Shown in pieces: positions 45,319 through 54,330 of a stretch of DNA of 64,000 nt. A program made the position numbers and the translations under genes. Positions within the stretch are counted from its first letter, which is position 1. The number at the start of each line of letters is the position of its first letter. The notes below the pieces were generated by a model that was not told where the DNA came from, did no database searches, and saw nothing but the letters and a program-made list of their open reading frames with translations. This DNA comes from Colius striatus (lineage: Eukaryota; Chordata; Aves; Coliiformes; Coliidae): positions 2,240,513 through 2,304,512 of the forward strand of contig NC_084781.1 in the NCBI RefSeq assembly GCF_028858725.1, written 5' to 3'.

Positions 45319-48300
45319 CTGCAAAGAGAGAGAGGACGGGGTGGGCACCAGCGTGCACAAGGGTGCACTGAGATGTGGGGTGTGGGGATACAGGAGCATG
45401 CACAGGGGGAGGAGGCTGCACAAGGAAGCATGAGGGTGCACTGAGATGCACGAGTGTGTGGGGATGCAGGAGAGGGCATAGGGGGATGAGGCTGCATGTG
45501 AGTGCACAAGGAGGCACAAGCATGCACAGGGATGCATGAGCATGCAGAGGAGGGGTGAGGTAGCACATGGGTGCACAAGGAGGCACAAGTGTGCACAGGG
45601 ATGCTCAAGGATGCATGAGCATGCAGAGGGGAATGAGGCAGCACATGGGTGCACAAGGAGGCACAAGTGTGCACAGGGATGCACAAGTGTGCAGGGGATG
45701 CACAAGAGCACACAGGGATGCATGAGGTGCATGTGGAGGCATGCTGATGCATGAGCACACACAGTGATGCATGAGGGTGCACAAGGGTGTGCAGGCTTGC
45801 AGTGGGATGCACAAAGGTGGGCAAGGGTGCACAATGATGCATGAGGGTGTGCAGGGGACGCAGAACTGTGTGGGGAGATGCACAGGTGACCAGGATGAAC
45901 AGGGATGCAGAGGAGAGATGTGTGATGGATGGGGCACAAGGGGGCAAAGAGGGAGCCCATGAGGCTGCAGGAGGAGGCAGATGGTACAAGGGAGGATGCA
46001 CAGTGAGCTACAAGGTGTGAGGATGCATGAGGGATGCACAGAAGGGATCCACAGCAGATGCACAGGGCCACAAGGGTTGAAGGATGCAGGAGGGGCTGCA
46101 TGGGAGGGACACAGGTGGGTACCTTTGAGGATGTAGTCCGTGAGCAGCGTGGGCACCTTCTCATTCCCCTCCTTCATGGCAAACAGGACTGCAAGGGGGA
46201 ACACAGCTATAAGCTTGGCTCCATTGCCCCCCAAATGGCCCTTTCCCCCAAAAAAAACCCAGCCTCATGGTAAAAAGCACCTTCCCCAAGGGGCAGCTTG
46301 AGCCCATAACTCACTGTTGGTGAGCATCTGCAGGTCCTCGACAGAGGGCGGTGAGCCCTTCTTCTCATAGGGAATCACCGTGTTCAGGTACTGCAAAAAC
46401 ACCCCAAAAACAGCCAGATGGACCACAACAGCCTCAGGGGTGGGGTTTTTTTTTGCAAGGGAGGGCATTTTGGGGAGAAACCCAGTGATTTTGGCAAGCT
46501 GCATTAGCAGGCTGCATGGGCTGGAGCAGTGTTGTATAATGACATTTTATAAGGGGCTTGGGGGATGAGGGGAATGGAGTGTGAGGGGTGGGGGGTGAAA
46601 GGGGACAGATTCTGGCAATATGGGGGCAAAAAGGGGGAAAAAGCACCTGCTTCTCGTTGGTGGTGGGGCCAAAGGTCTGGCGCAGGCCGGAGTGCAGGAT
46701 GCTGGAGATGCCCTCCATGCTGAAGCGCTGGGGACACCTCCCTCATCACCAACGTCCCCACAGACTCCCTCCCACATCCCTCCATCCCCCCAGCCCCATC
46801 TGCCCAAACCACTCCCCTGTTCCCCATCCTTCCATCCCAGATCTCCCTGTCGCATGTCCCCCCATCCCTCACTTCCCCCATCATCCAACATCTGTCTCTG
46901 CACTCCCTTGACCCCTCATCCCTCTGCCCTGTATCCCCAGTCCATGTCCTCCCCATCCCTCATTCCCCTGCCCCATGGCCCCATCCCATTTCCCCATCTC
47001 CTCCCATCTTCCCCCCATCCCTCATCCCCCTCCCCCATGCCCATGTCCCATCCTATGCCCTCCCATCCTTCATCCCCCTGTCCCATGTCCCCATTCTGTC
47101 TCATCTCATCCCATCCCATCCTTCATCCCTCTGTCCCATGTCCTTGTCCCATCCCATGTCCCCCCATCTCTGATCCCCTTCCCTATGTCCCTGTCCCATA
47201 TCCCCATCCTGTCTCATCTCATCCCCACCCCTCATCCCCCTGCCCCATGTCCCATCCCATCCCAGCTTCCCCCATCCCATTCCATCTCTCCCCACCCCTC
47301 ATCCCCTTGCCCCATGCCCCCATCCCCTCCCATCTCCCCCTCTCTCTCATCCCCCTGCCCCATGTCCCATCCCATCTCCCCCCATCCCTCATCCCCCTGC
47401 CCCATGTCCCCATCCCATCCCATCTCCCCCCATCCCATTCCATCTCCTCCCACCACTCATCCCCCTGCCCCCTGTCTCCATCCTCATCCCTCATCCCCCT
47501 GCCCCATGTCCCCACCCTCATCCCCCTGCCCCATGTCCCCATCCCCATCCCCCTGTCCCCATCCCCACCCCTCATCCCCCTGCCCCACGTCCCCATCCCC
47601 ATTCCCATCCCATCTCCCCCTATCCCTCATCCCCCTGCCCCATGTCCCATCCCATCCCATCTCCCCCCAACCCCACGTCCCCTGTCCCCATCCCCATCCC
47701 TCATCCCCCTGCCCCATGTCCCCTGTCCCCACCCCTCATCCCCCTGCCCCATGTCCCCATCCCCACCCCTCATCCCCCTGCCCCATGCCCCCTGTCCCCA
47801 TCCCCATCCCTCGCACACCTTCCGCGGCATGTGGCTGCCGCCCTGGGGCCTGCCCTGCAGGCTGAGCCCGCGGTCGCGGCGGCGGCGCCGGGCGGCCTCT
47901 CTCTGCTCCCGCTGCTCTCCCTGCACGGCCAGCAGCGCGCCGATGAACGCCGTCTTCACCTCCTTCTCGAAGGCCAGCTCGTCCCGCCGCGCCAGCTGCG
48001 CCACCAGCTCCGCCGACAGCGCCCGGCTGGCCGCCTCCGCCCGGCCCGCTGCGGCCGACAGCTCCCGCGCCGACAGCCGGCCCAGCCCTGCGGCACAGCC
48101 AGCGCTCGCGGTGCCCACAGCCCGGTCCCGGCCCTGCCCTCACCCTGCCCAGCCGGCACTGACCCCTCAGCACCTCTGTTTTTGCCCAAAGTGACCCAAA
48201 ATGACACAATCAGCAGCACAAAGCGGCGCCGGGAGCCGTCTGCCGGAGACAGCACGGAGCTCCCGGGGCCTGGATGTGTTTTTCTCTTAGGAACTGACAG

Positions 48301-51300
48301 TTTGGCCAATTATAAAAAGCAGTTTGGCCTCAGCGGGGATTTGGTGAAATAAAACCCCACCAAAACTCAGCAGCTGCCCCCAGAATGATCAGATTTGGGA
48401 GATCTGAGGTTGCAGTGCTAGTCCAAGGTACTGTCTAGAATCATTTTGGTTGGGAAAGCTGCTGCAGTCCCAGCCCTGCCCTCACCCTGCCCAGCCCAGC
48501 ACCACCCCACGGCCTCAGCACCTCAGCCCCACGGCTTTGGGATCCCTCCAGGGCTGGGCACTGCCCCAGCTCCCTGGGCAGCCTGGCACAGGGCTGACAC
48601 CCCTCTCAGGGAAACAGTTCTGCCTCAGCTCCAGCCTCAACCTCCCCTGGGGCAACTTGAGGCCTTTTTCTCTCGCCCTGTGGCTTGTGACCTGGGAGCA
48701 AAGATGGCCGCCCCTCCTCCCCTCAGCCTCCTGTCAGGGAGGTGCAGAGAGTGCTGCTGGCTGCCCTCAGCCTCCTCTTCTCCAGGCTCAACACCCCAGC
48801 TCCCTGGGCAGCCTGGCACGGGGGTTGGAAAACAGCTTGAAGCTGATGGAGTCCCAGCCCTGACTCCACTCTTCCAAGCCCAGCACTGACCCACAGCCCT
48901 CAGCTCCACGGCTTTGGGATCCCTCCAGGGCTGGGCACTCCCCCAGCTCCCTGGGCAGCCTGGCACAGGGCTGACACCCCTCTCAGGCTGACAACCCTTC
49001 CTCAACTTCCCCTGGGGCAACTTGAGCCCATCTCCTCTTATCCTATCAGTCCTTACTTGGGAGACTGACCCCCAGCCCACTCCAGCCTCCTGTCAGGAGA
49101 GTGCTCCTGTCTCCCCTCAGCCTCCTCCTCTCCAGGCTGAGCACCCCCATTCCCTCAGCCCCTCCCCAGCCCCTTGTGCTCCAGCCCCTTCCCCAACTTC
49201 GTTATATTTGGTTGGAATTGCCTCCAAAAAGGGACTGGCCTGGCTTCTGGTGGCTGTACCTTCGTGGGAGCAGTTGTTGTTGAAGGCAGGGGAGAAGGCA
49301 CGCAGCTCACGCAGAAGGATGGGCTCCGTGCCACCGCCTTCCCCTTCAGCATCACCTTCAGTTTCCTCCTCCTCCTCCTCTTCATCATCCTCATCCCCCT
49401 CAGGGTCAGCCTCAGGGTCAGGAGAACTCTGCATCAGCTCCTCCAGCTCCTCAATGACCTGCAGGGCAGTGGCACGCTCCATTTGACCTTCACCTTGCAT
49501 CTACACCCCCAGCTCCTTGCACCCACATCCACAACCTGCTCCCTTCATCCTCCCTCTGCACCTCCCATATATCCACCATCCTCCCACTCCATCCTCCATC
49601 CTCCTCCTGCATTCTCTATCTTCTCCATCCTCTCCTCCATCCTCCCTTTTCCTCTCCACTTGCATCCTGCTCCCTTCATCCTCCACCTGCATTCGCACCC
49701 ACCTGTACCCTTTCCATCCCACATCCCTCTCTGCATCCCAATCCTACATCCCCACAGACACATCCAAATCTGCATCCTGGATCCTGCAGCCCCACCATCC
49801 CTCCATCCTACACCCCATCTGGCACCCACACCCCACCCCTGCCTGACCCCCACCCTCCCATCCTTCATCCCATGCTGCCCGTTTGCATCCAGCACCTGCA
49901 CCCCACATTCCCACCCGAACCCAAACCCCCCACTGGCACCCAGATCTGCACCCCAAGAGGATGGGATTTGGTCCCTTTTGGGGGAATGGGACCAAAGGCC
50001 AGATTCTGGGGGGCACACAGGCTTTCAGGGGACCACATAGGTACCTGCTCAGCTGTCAGCAGTGGCTCCTCGTTGATGCCTGAGTCTTGCTCACTCCTCT
50101 CAGTCAGTTCCTCTTCCTCCTCCTCCTCCTCCTTCTCGCAGAGCTGCAGGAGGTAACAGGCTGAGTGGCCTCAGTGGCATCAAGAAACTTCCCTTCTCCC
50201 TTCACCAACAGGTTGTGGAACATCCAAATGGGTTCAATTCAATGGATTTAGGGGCATCTTTGCAACCCTCCCAAACCCCAAACGCAGCCATTCACAGTGT
50301 GAACTTACTGCACTGAAGAAAACGCTGTTTTCTAGCCCCAAACATACCCCACCTCACCCCTGCCTTGGAGGCAAACTGGCACAGACCACGTGGCCAAAGC
50401 AAACGCTTCATCTTGCCCGTTTCAGTGTGATTTCACCTCAAAACGTGGCCACCCACGTTTGCCATTGTGGGGTCTGCAGTGCCCTGATGGTGGTTGAGCC
50501 TTAGGGTGAAGCATGGCTTGGGGATCATGTAGGGACAGAGGGGTTGTGGGGAGCCAAGGAGTGGGGTGCTGAGATGTACCTGGGGGTCAGTGCCGTCGGG
50601 GGCCTCAGCCCCAGGGAGCAGCCAGGGCCGGGGGGAGCCTCGGGGGGCAAAGCCATCGGTGAGAGCATCCCAGACCCTGCAGGGAGGTGGGTGATGAACC
50701 AGGATCCCAAAACACCCCAAAATGCAGCTCTGGAAACACCCTGAAATGCCTCCAAATCCCAAAACACCGCTGAGGTGCCCAAAACAGCCCGAAACACCCC
50801 AAATCATTCCCTGGGAGACCCCCAAGTGCTGCTCTAAAAGGCCTCAAAGCTTCTCTAAATATCATTGTGAGATGTAGGGGAAAAAGGGGGGATGGGGGGG
50901 AAAAATGAGGGAAAAGATGGAAAAGGGAAGCAAAAAGGAGGAAAGGAGGAGGAAGAGAACAAATGGGGGAAAGGAGAGAAAAGAGGAGGGAAGTGGAGAC
51001 GTGGTGCCACATCCACACACCTCCCAGTTCCCTCCAACTCACCCCAAAACCACCTGCTCCTCCCCACACGCCCCAAAATGCTCATTTTTGAGTATTTCCC
51101 TCATTCCCCTCCTCACCTGATCTCAATTCTCCCTTAAACCCAGTAATCCCCAACCCACAAAAGTGCCACAACCCCCTGTGTCCCCGATTTTAATGAAATC
51201 ACTGCAATTAAGTGATTATCCTCCCCCAGATTTGCTTTGGTTTTCCCTCGCAGCGGCGATTTCTGGGTTAATTAGGGCAAGAATTGGTTAAGAATCTGGG

Positions 51301-52720
51301 AAACGAGCGCCTTTAAGGCCCCAGCCCAGCCCATCCCCCTCCTCTGCACACAGAGCTCATTCAAGAGACAGAGAGGGGGGAAAAAAAAAGCTCTGTTTTT
51401 GCCCAAAGTGACCCAAAATGACACAATCAGCAGCACAAAGCGGCGCCGGGAGCCGTCTGCCGGAGCCAGCACGGAGCTCCCGGGGCCTGGATGTGTTTTT
51501 CTCTTAGGAACTGACAGTTTGGCCAATTATAAAAAGCAGTTTGGCCTCAGCAGGGCTTTGGTGAAATAAAACCCCACCAAAACTCAGCAGCTGCCCCCAA
51601 AATGATCAGCTTTGGGAGATTTGAGGTTGCACTGCTAGTCCAAGGTACTGTCTAGAATCATTTTGGTTGGGAAAGCTGCTGCAGTCCCAGCCCTGCCCTC
51701 ACCCTGCCCAGCCCAGCACCACCCCACGGCCTCAGCACCTCAGCCCCAGGGCTTTGGGATCCCTCCAGGGCTGAGCACTGCCCCAGCTCCCTGGGCAGCC
51801 TGGCACAGGGCTGACACCCCTCTCAGGGAAACAGTTCTGCCTCAGCTTCAGCCTCAGCCTCCCCTGGGGCAGCTTGAGGCTGTTTTAATCTGGAGAAGAG
51901 CCTGACCTCCAGCTCCCTGCAGCCTCCTGCCAGGGAATGTCAGAGAGTGCTGCTGGCTGCCCTCAGCCTCCTCTTCTCCAGGCTCAACACCCCCATTCCC
52001 TCAGCCCCTCCCCAGCCCCTTGTGCTCCAGCCCCTTCCCCAGCTCAGTGCCCGGCTCTGGCCACGCTGCAGCCCCTCAGTGTCCCTGTGGCAGTGAGTGA
52101 GGGGCCCAGCACTGACACAGCCCTGGAGCTGCAGCCTCCCCAGGGCCCAGCACAGGGGACAATCCCTGCCCTGCTCCTGCTGCCACCCCACTGCTGATCC
52201 CAGCCAGGATGCCCTTGGCCTTCTTGCCCCCCTGGGCATGCTGCTGGCTCCTGTTCAGCCGCCATCCATCAACATCTCAGGGTCATTCTCTCCTGTTACC
52301 TGGGCTTGGGGAGGCCCAAGGGCAGGACTCAGCCCTTGGCCTTGTTCAACCTCATCCCACTGCCCTCAGCCCTCAGCCTGGCCAGGGCCCTCCTGCCCTC
52401 ACACCCAACTTCATTCCATCTGGCAGCAGGAGAAGCCTTACTCACTCCTCATCCTGGAGCCGCTCCTCCTCCTCCTGGGCCTGCAGATGGCCCCGCACGG
52501 GTGCCAGCCCCTCGGTGGCCGCGTCGTAGTTGCGGAAGCAGACGGTGAGCTTCTCGTCAAACTCCTGCACCAGGTCCTCCATGGACTTGAAGCTCATCAT
52601 CTCGGCAGAGAAACTCTCCAGCTCGGCCAGCGCCGGGTCCGCGCCGCGCCGCGGGGTCCCGCCATCCTCCCCGGGGCCCTCCTCGAACTCCTCCTCCAGG
52701 CTCACCAGAGGTGCCTCCAT
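45302..52720 (-). CDS. FEZ1: FEZ1 (fasciculation and elongation protein zeta-1), whole coding span of nine coding exons
   Basis: FEZ1 is the vertebrate orthologue of nematode UNC-76, a cytoplasmic neuronal adaptor that links cargo to kinesin-1 heavy chain and supports axon outgrowth and bundling. Nine exons join in frame (275+97+99+199+269+81+76+66+17 nt) to 392 residues, the same length as human FEZ1. Landmarks are the N terminus MEAPLVSLEEEF; SFKSMEDLVQEFDEKL and VCFRNY; acidic runs at about 127-136 and 173-190; SGINEEPLLTAEQVIEELEE; FNNN before a coiled-coil region (about 225-296) with QLARRDEL and FEKEVK; MEGISSILHSGLRQTFG; and the C terminus YLNTVIPYEKK to TDYILKVLCPT. FEZ2 is the alternative, but full length, N terminus and synteny with PKNOX2 favour FEZ1. 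The coding span is only 7.4 kb because the introns are short. Confidence 0.96.
45330..46105. repeat. Minisatellite with higher-order structure in FEZ1 intron 9
   Basis: Built from ~10-12-bp words such as GGATGCACAAGG and GGTGCACAAGGAGGCACAAG. A longer unit (AGCACATGGGTGCACAAGGA to ATGAGCATGCAGAGG, about 68-79 bp) recurs near 45,488, 45,556 and 45,635. It fills almost all of the 804-bp intron. Open frames through it are by-products of the repeat. Confidence 0.88.
46123..46188 (-). CDS. FEZ1: FEZ1 exon 9
   Basis: Acceptor CCTTGCAG precedes 46188 and donor GTACCC follows 46123. Encodes residues 366-387: ILFAMKEGNEKVPTLLTDY, then ILK, plus one base. Nearly identical to the mammalian protein. Confidence 0.96.
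46315..46390 (-). CDS. FEZ1: FEZ1 exon 8
   Basis: Acceptor TTTTTGCAG precedes 46390 and donor GTGAGT follows 46315. Encodes residues 341-365: YLNTVIPYEKKGSPPSVED, then LQMLTN, plus one base. It belongs to the conserved C-terminal cargo/kinesin-binding region. Confidence 0.96.
46647..46727 (-). CDS. FEZ1: FEZ1 exon 7
   Basis: Acceptor TCCCCAG precedes 46727 and donor GTGCTT follows 46647. Encodes residues 314-340: RFSMEGISSILHSGLRQTFG, then PTTNEKQ. Strongly conserved. Phase 0 on both sides. Confidence 0.95.
46740..47810. repeat. C-rich minisatellite filling FEZ1 intron 6
   Basis: Repeats of CATCCCTCATCCCCCTGCCC and CATGTCCCCATCCCATCCCA with variable spacing over about 1.07 kb, almost exon to exon (intron 46,728-47,818). 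The FEZ1 transcript strand is G-rich with dense GGGG runs. Confidence 0.93.
47819..48087 (-). CDS. FEZ1: FEZ1 exon 6 (coiled-coil region)
   Basis: Acceptor TGCCGCAG precedes 48087 and donor GTGTGC follows 47819. Encodes residues 224-313, including ELVAQLARRDELAFEKEVK and RGLSLQ, then a final MPRK. The FEZ coiled-coil core is present, but many Lys/Ser/Thr positions of the mammalian protein are Arg/Ala/Gly here. The exon has very high GC, with five consecutive Arg at 290-294. Confidence 0.93.
48174..48795. repeat. Direct duplication, copy A (FEZ1 intron 5)
   Basis: Matches 51,391-51,990 in the same orientation. It includes about 260 bp of non-CR1 sequence (CTCTGTTTTTGCCCAAAGTG to GTACTGTC) plus the 3' half of a minus-oriented CR1. 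The non-CR1 part differs at only a handful of positions; the CR1 part diverges locally near 48,655. Confidence 0.92.
48436..48825 (-). mobile_element. CR1 3' end, minus orientation (FEZ1 intron 5)
   Basis: TAGAATCATTTTGGTTGGGA, CCCAGCTCCCTGGGCAGCCT, CTCAGGGAAACAGTTCTGCC. Antisense to + and therefore sense with FEZ1. Confidence 0.92.
48826..49195 (-). mobile_element. Second CR1 copy, adjacent, minus orientation (FEZ1 intron 5)
   Basis: The segment beginning GGTTGGAAAACAGCTTGAAG repeats the same CR1 landmarks (GGGATCCCTCCAGGGCTGGG, GGGGCAACTTGAGCCC) after the first copy, so a second, more diverged CR1 abuts it. Confidence 0.85.
49260..49458 (-). CDS. FEZ1: FEZ1 exon 5
   Basis: Acceptor CCCTGCAG precedes 49458 and donor GTACAG follows 49260. 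Encodes residues 158-223 plus one base: VIEELEELMQSSPDPEAD, an acidic Glu/Asp run, then ILLRELRAFSPAFNNNCSHE. The FNNN(W/C)S motif marks the family. Ends in phase 1. Confidence 0.94.
49500..49960. repeat. CT-rich degenerate repeat in FEZ1 intron 4
   Basis: Words CATCCTCC, CTGCACCTCC, CATCCCACATCC recur in a pyrimidine-rich stretch between exons 4 and 5. Confidence 0.75.
50045..50143 (-). CDS. FEZ1: FEZ1 exon 4 (acidic run and SGINEEPLL motif)
   Basis: Acceptor CTCCTGCAG precedes 50143 and donor GTACCT follows 50045. Encodes residues 125-157: LCEK, a run of eight Glu, LTERSEQDSGINEEPLL and TAEQ. Phase 0 on both sides. Confidence 0.94.
50144..50579 (-). other. FEZ1: FEZ1 intron 3
   Basis: 436-bp intron of unique sequence; nothing further recognised. 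Confidence 0.7.
50580..50676 (-). CDS. FEZ1: FEZ1 exon 3
   Basis: Acceptor CCCTGCAG precedes 50676 and donor GTACAT follows 50580. Encodes the end of Glu92 and residues 93-124. It opens with the conserved VWDALTDG, then has a Pro/Gly-rich stretch unlike the mammalian protein, ending GTDPQ. Length and phase fit; only the first eight residues are strongly conserved. Confidence 0.88.
50875..51000. repeat. Polypurine tract in FEZ1 intron 2
   Basis: About 125 bp of almost pure A/G on the + strand, hence polypyrimidine on the FEZ1 transcript. Confidence 0.8.
51391..51990. repeat. Direct duplication, copy B (FEZ1 intron 2)
   Basis: Partner of 48,174-48,795, about 3.2 kb away. FEZ1 exons 3, 4 and 5 lie between the two. 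Confidence 0.92.
51653..52435 (-). mobile_element. CR1 element, about 780 bp, minus orientation (FEZ1 intron 2)
   Basis: TAGAATCATTTTGGTTGGGA tail at the low-coordinate end; continues through CAGTGCCCGGCTCTGGCCAC and CACTGCTGATCCCAGCCAGG towards its 5' part. It ends about 10 bp from the donor of FEZ1 exon 2. Much of it is the reverse complement of 54,550-55,190. Confidence 0.93.
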
Positions 52721-52748
52721 GCTGCCCAGCGCCCGCACGCCGCCTCAG
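52446..52748 (-). CDS. FEZ1: FEZ1 exon 2 (first coding exon)
   Basis: Minus-strand acceptor CCCTCAG precedes 52748, 28 nt of 5' UTR follow, and ATG is at 52720-52718. Donor GTGAGT follows 52446. Encodes residues 1-91 plus two bases of Glu92: MEAPLVSLEEEFEEG, a variable GC-rich segment, AELESFSAEMMSFKSMEDL, then VCFRNY and EEEERLQDE. An in-frame GTG lies 18 nt upstream, but the family start is at MEAPLV. Confidence 0.95.
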
Positions 52749-52969
52749 CTGAGGGAGGGGAGAGGCGCTGGGCTGCTCACAGGTCACAACGTGAGGCTTC
52801 CCCGTTCCCTTCGCTGCCCCTGTGCCTGCTAAAACCCTGCTGCCAGTGGGATTATCCCAACAGCATCTCAGTACTGACAAGGTGATGCTGTCCTAGGAGT
52901 GTTTTACTAGGAGCTACAAAGAGTGTCCCAAGGAGCTTTGGGCCTTAGCAGAGGCAGAGCATCCTGACA

Positions 52970-53115
52970 GCTCAGGAGCAGCCTGTGGAGGCTCCTTCCC
53001 TGGAGACATTCAACCCCTGCTGGATGAGTTCCTGTGTGCCCTACTCTAGGTGGTTCTGCTCTGGCAGAGGGGTTGCACTGGTGAGCTTTCAAGGGCCCTT
53101 CCAACCCTGACCCCA
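52970..53115 (+). mobile_element. CR1 3' end fragment
   Basis: GCCTGTGGAGGCTCCTTCCC, GGATGAGTTCCTGTGTGCCC, AAGGGCCCTTCCAACCCTGA. Plus orientation, tail worn. Confidence 0.88.
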
Positions 53116-53294
53116 GGAGCATCTTGAGAGCATCTCAGCTGTGCCTTGGTAGCATCTCACAGCTTCTAACGAGGCTGGTGGGAGTATCCTGGTGGTATCT
53201 GAGCAGTAGCTGAGTAAAGGTGCCACCCAGGGCCAGGGGAGGAGAGCGTTTGGAGGGCAAAACCCCACCAGATTGGGAACCCTGGTCAGGTTGG

Positions 53295-53535
53295 CAGGAC
53301 GAGGGGTAATGGAAAGAAGCTGGGACACAACGAGCTCCACTGGAACACGAGGAGCAAGTCCTTTGGTGCTGAGGTGAGGGAGCCCTGGCCCTGGCCCAGG
53401 GAGGGGGTGGAGGCTCCTTCTCAGGAGGTTTCCAACCCCACCTGGACACGTTCCCGTGCCCCCTGAGCCAGGGGAACCTGCTGTAGCTGATCTCTAAAGG
53501 TCCCTTCAGACCCCTGCCATTCTGTGACTGTCTGA
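53295..53535 (+). mobile_element. CR1 3' end fragment
   Basis: GCTGAGGTGAGGGAGCCCTG, GGTGGAGGCTCCTTCTCAGG, CACCTGGACACGTTCCCGTG, CCTGCCATTCTGTGACTG. Plus orientation. Confidence 0.9.
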
Positions 53536-54197
53536 CTGGGGGCTTTGTGTGCACATCCCCCCCCACAACCCTCCCCCCAAACCTGCGCGGGCTGCGGGCG
53601 ACCTCCGCGGTCCCCTCCTGGCAAAGGGAGGTGTGGTGGGGAGGGGGGATGTGAGGCAAGGGGACGAGCTTGGACCCCCCCTCAAAACACACCCCCGCAC
53701 CGCCGGCGCCTGCGCACCCCACGCCGCAGCAGACGCGCCGAGATGCCGATGCGCAGCATCCCCGGGGCAGGCAGCGCCCCGCTCCCATCCCCTGATCGCC
53801 GACACTGACATCCCCTCAACCTCCCCTCCGTGCTGCACCCCCAAAATCCACACACGGCCGCCTCCCCCGCCGTGCGTGTCACCGCAACCCCCGATGCCCC
53901 CCGCACCCTCCATTCGGGCATCCTCCCCCCCCCCCCAACAAAGCACCGCTGCGGCACGAGACAAACCCCCCCAACACACAGCGTCCCTAAACCTACCCCG
54001 CAGCTCGCACTGCGACGCACCCCCAAAAACCCCTCCCCCGCGCCTGCTCGCCAGCGCACCCCTCCCGCACCCCGCACCGCGCCCGGGAGCCCCCCCGCAC
54101 CCACCCCCGCAGCGCACATCCCCTCCTCGGGCTGCACCCGCACCGCAGGCCCGCGGACACCCCCGTCTCTCTCTCCGCCCCCCAGCCCCGCACTCAC

Positions 54198-54260
54198 CTG
54201 CGGCCCCGCATCCTCCGCGCCGCGCTGGGGGGGTGCGGGCAGCGCGGGGGGGGGGCAGCG
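54198..54260 (-). other. FEZ1: FEZ1 noncoding exon 1 (5' UTR), 5' end estimated
   Basis: A strong donor, CCGCAG|GTGAGTG, lies at 54,198 on the minus strand inside the CpG island. It is the best upstream partner for the acceptor at 52,748. The transcription start is not visible in sequence; I place it before the NRF1 site and CRE pair, so the high-coordinate end is only an estimate. Confidence 0.55.
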
Positions 54261-54269
54261 GTGCCGCGC

Positions 54270-54281
54270 TGCGCGTGCGCG
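54270..54281 (-). promoter_or_regulatory. NRF1 binding site
   Basis: The minus strand reads CGCGCACGCGCA, a full match to the NRF1 consensus YGCGCAYGCGCR. NRF1 sites are common at CpG-island starts of neuronal genes. Confidence 0.65.
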
Positions 54282-54290
54282 GGGCAGGGG

Positions 54291-54298
54291 TGACGTCA
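54291..54298. promoter_or_regulatory. CRE palindrome TGACGTCA (downstream copy)
   Basis: Second perfect CRE. Its start is 32 bp from the start of the other, about three helical turns, so both sites face the same side of the DNA. Confidence 0.75.
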
Positions 54299-54322
54299 TC
54301 GGGAAGGTGGCTGAGGGAGCGC

Positions 54323-54330
54323 TGACGTCA
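54323..54330. promoter_or_regulatory. CRE palindrome TGACGTCA (upstream copy)
   Basis: Perfect 8-bp cAMP response element, the CREB/ATF target, about 125 bp upstream of the exon 1 donor of FEZ1. Confidence 0.75.

Larger units (their letters stand above)
52749..54197 (-). other. FEZ1: FEZ1 intron 1
   Basis: Holds two plus-oriented CR1 tails (52,970-53,115 and 53,295-53,535) and, closer to exon 1, CpG-island sequence with C runs. Long open frames at 53,549-54,325 come from high GC and have no family resemblance. Confidence 0.6.

Noticed and set aside
45130..46164. 344-codon open frame on the minus strand, Cys/His/Pro-rich
   Set aside because: It is the read-through of the minisatellite in FEZ1 intron 9 and crosses FEZ1 exon 9 and 10 splice sites in the wrong frame. 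Repeats make it stop-free in several frames.
46620..48194. 524-codon open frame on the plus strand, Pro/Ser/His-rich
   Set aside because: It is the antisense of FEZ1 exons 6-7 and the C-rich minisatellite; low complexity, no domain.
52721..52738. In-frame GTG extending FEZ1 by six residues
   Set aside because: Vertebrate initiation at GTG is rare, and the conserved family start is the ATG at 52,720.
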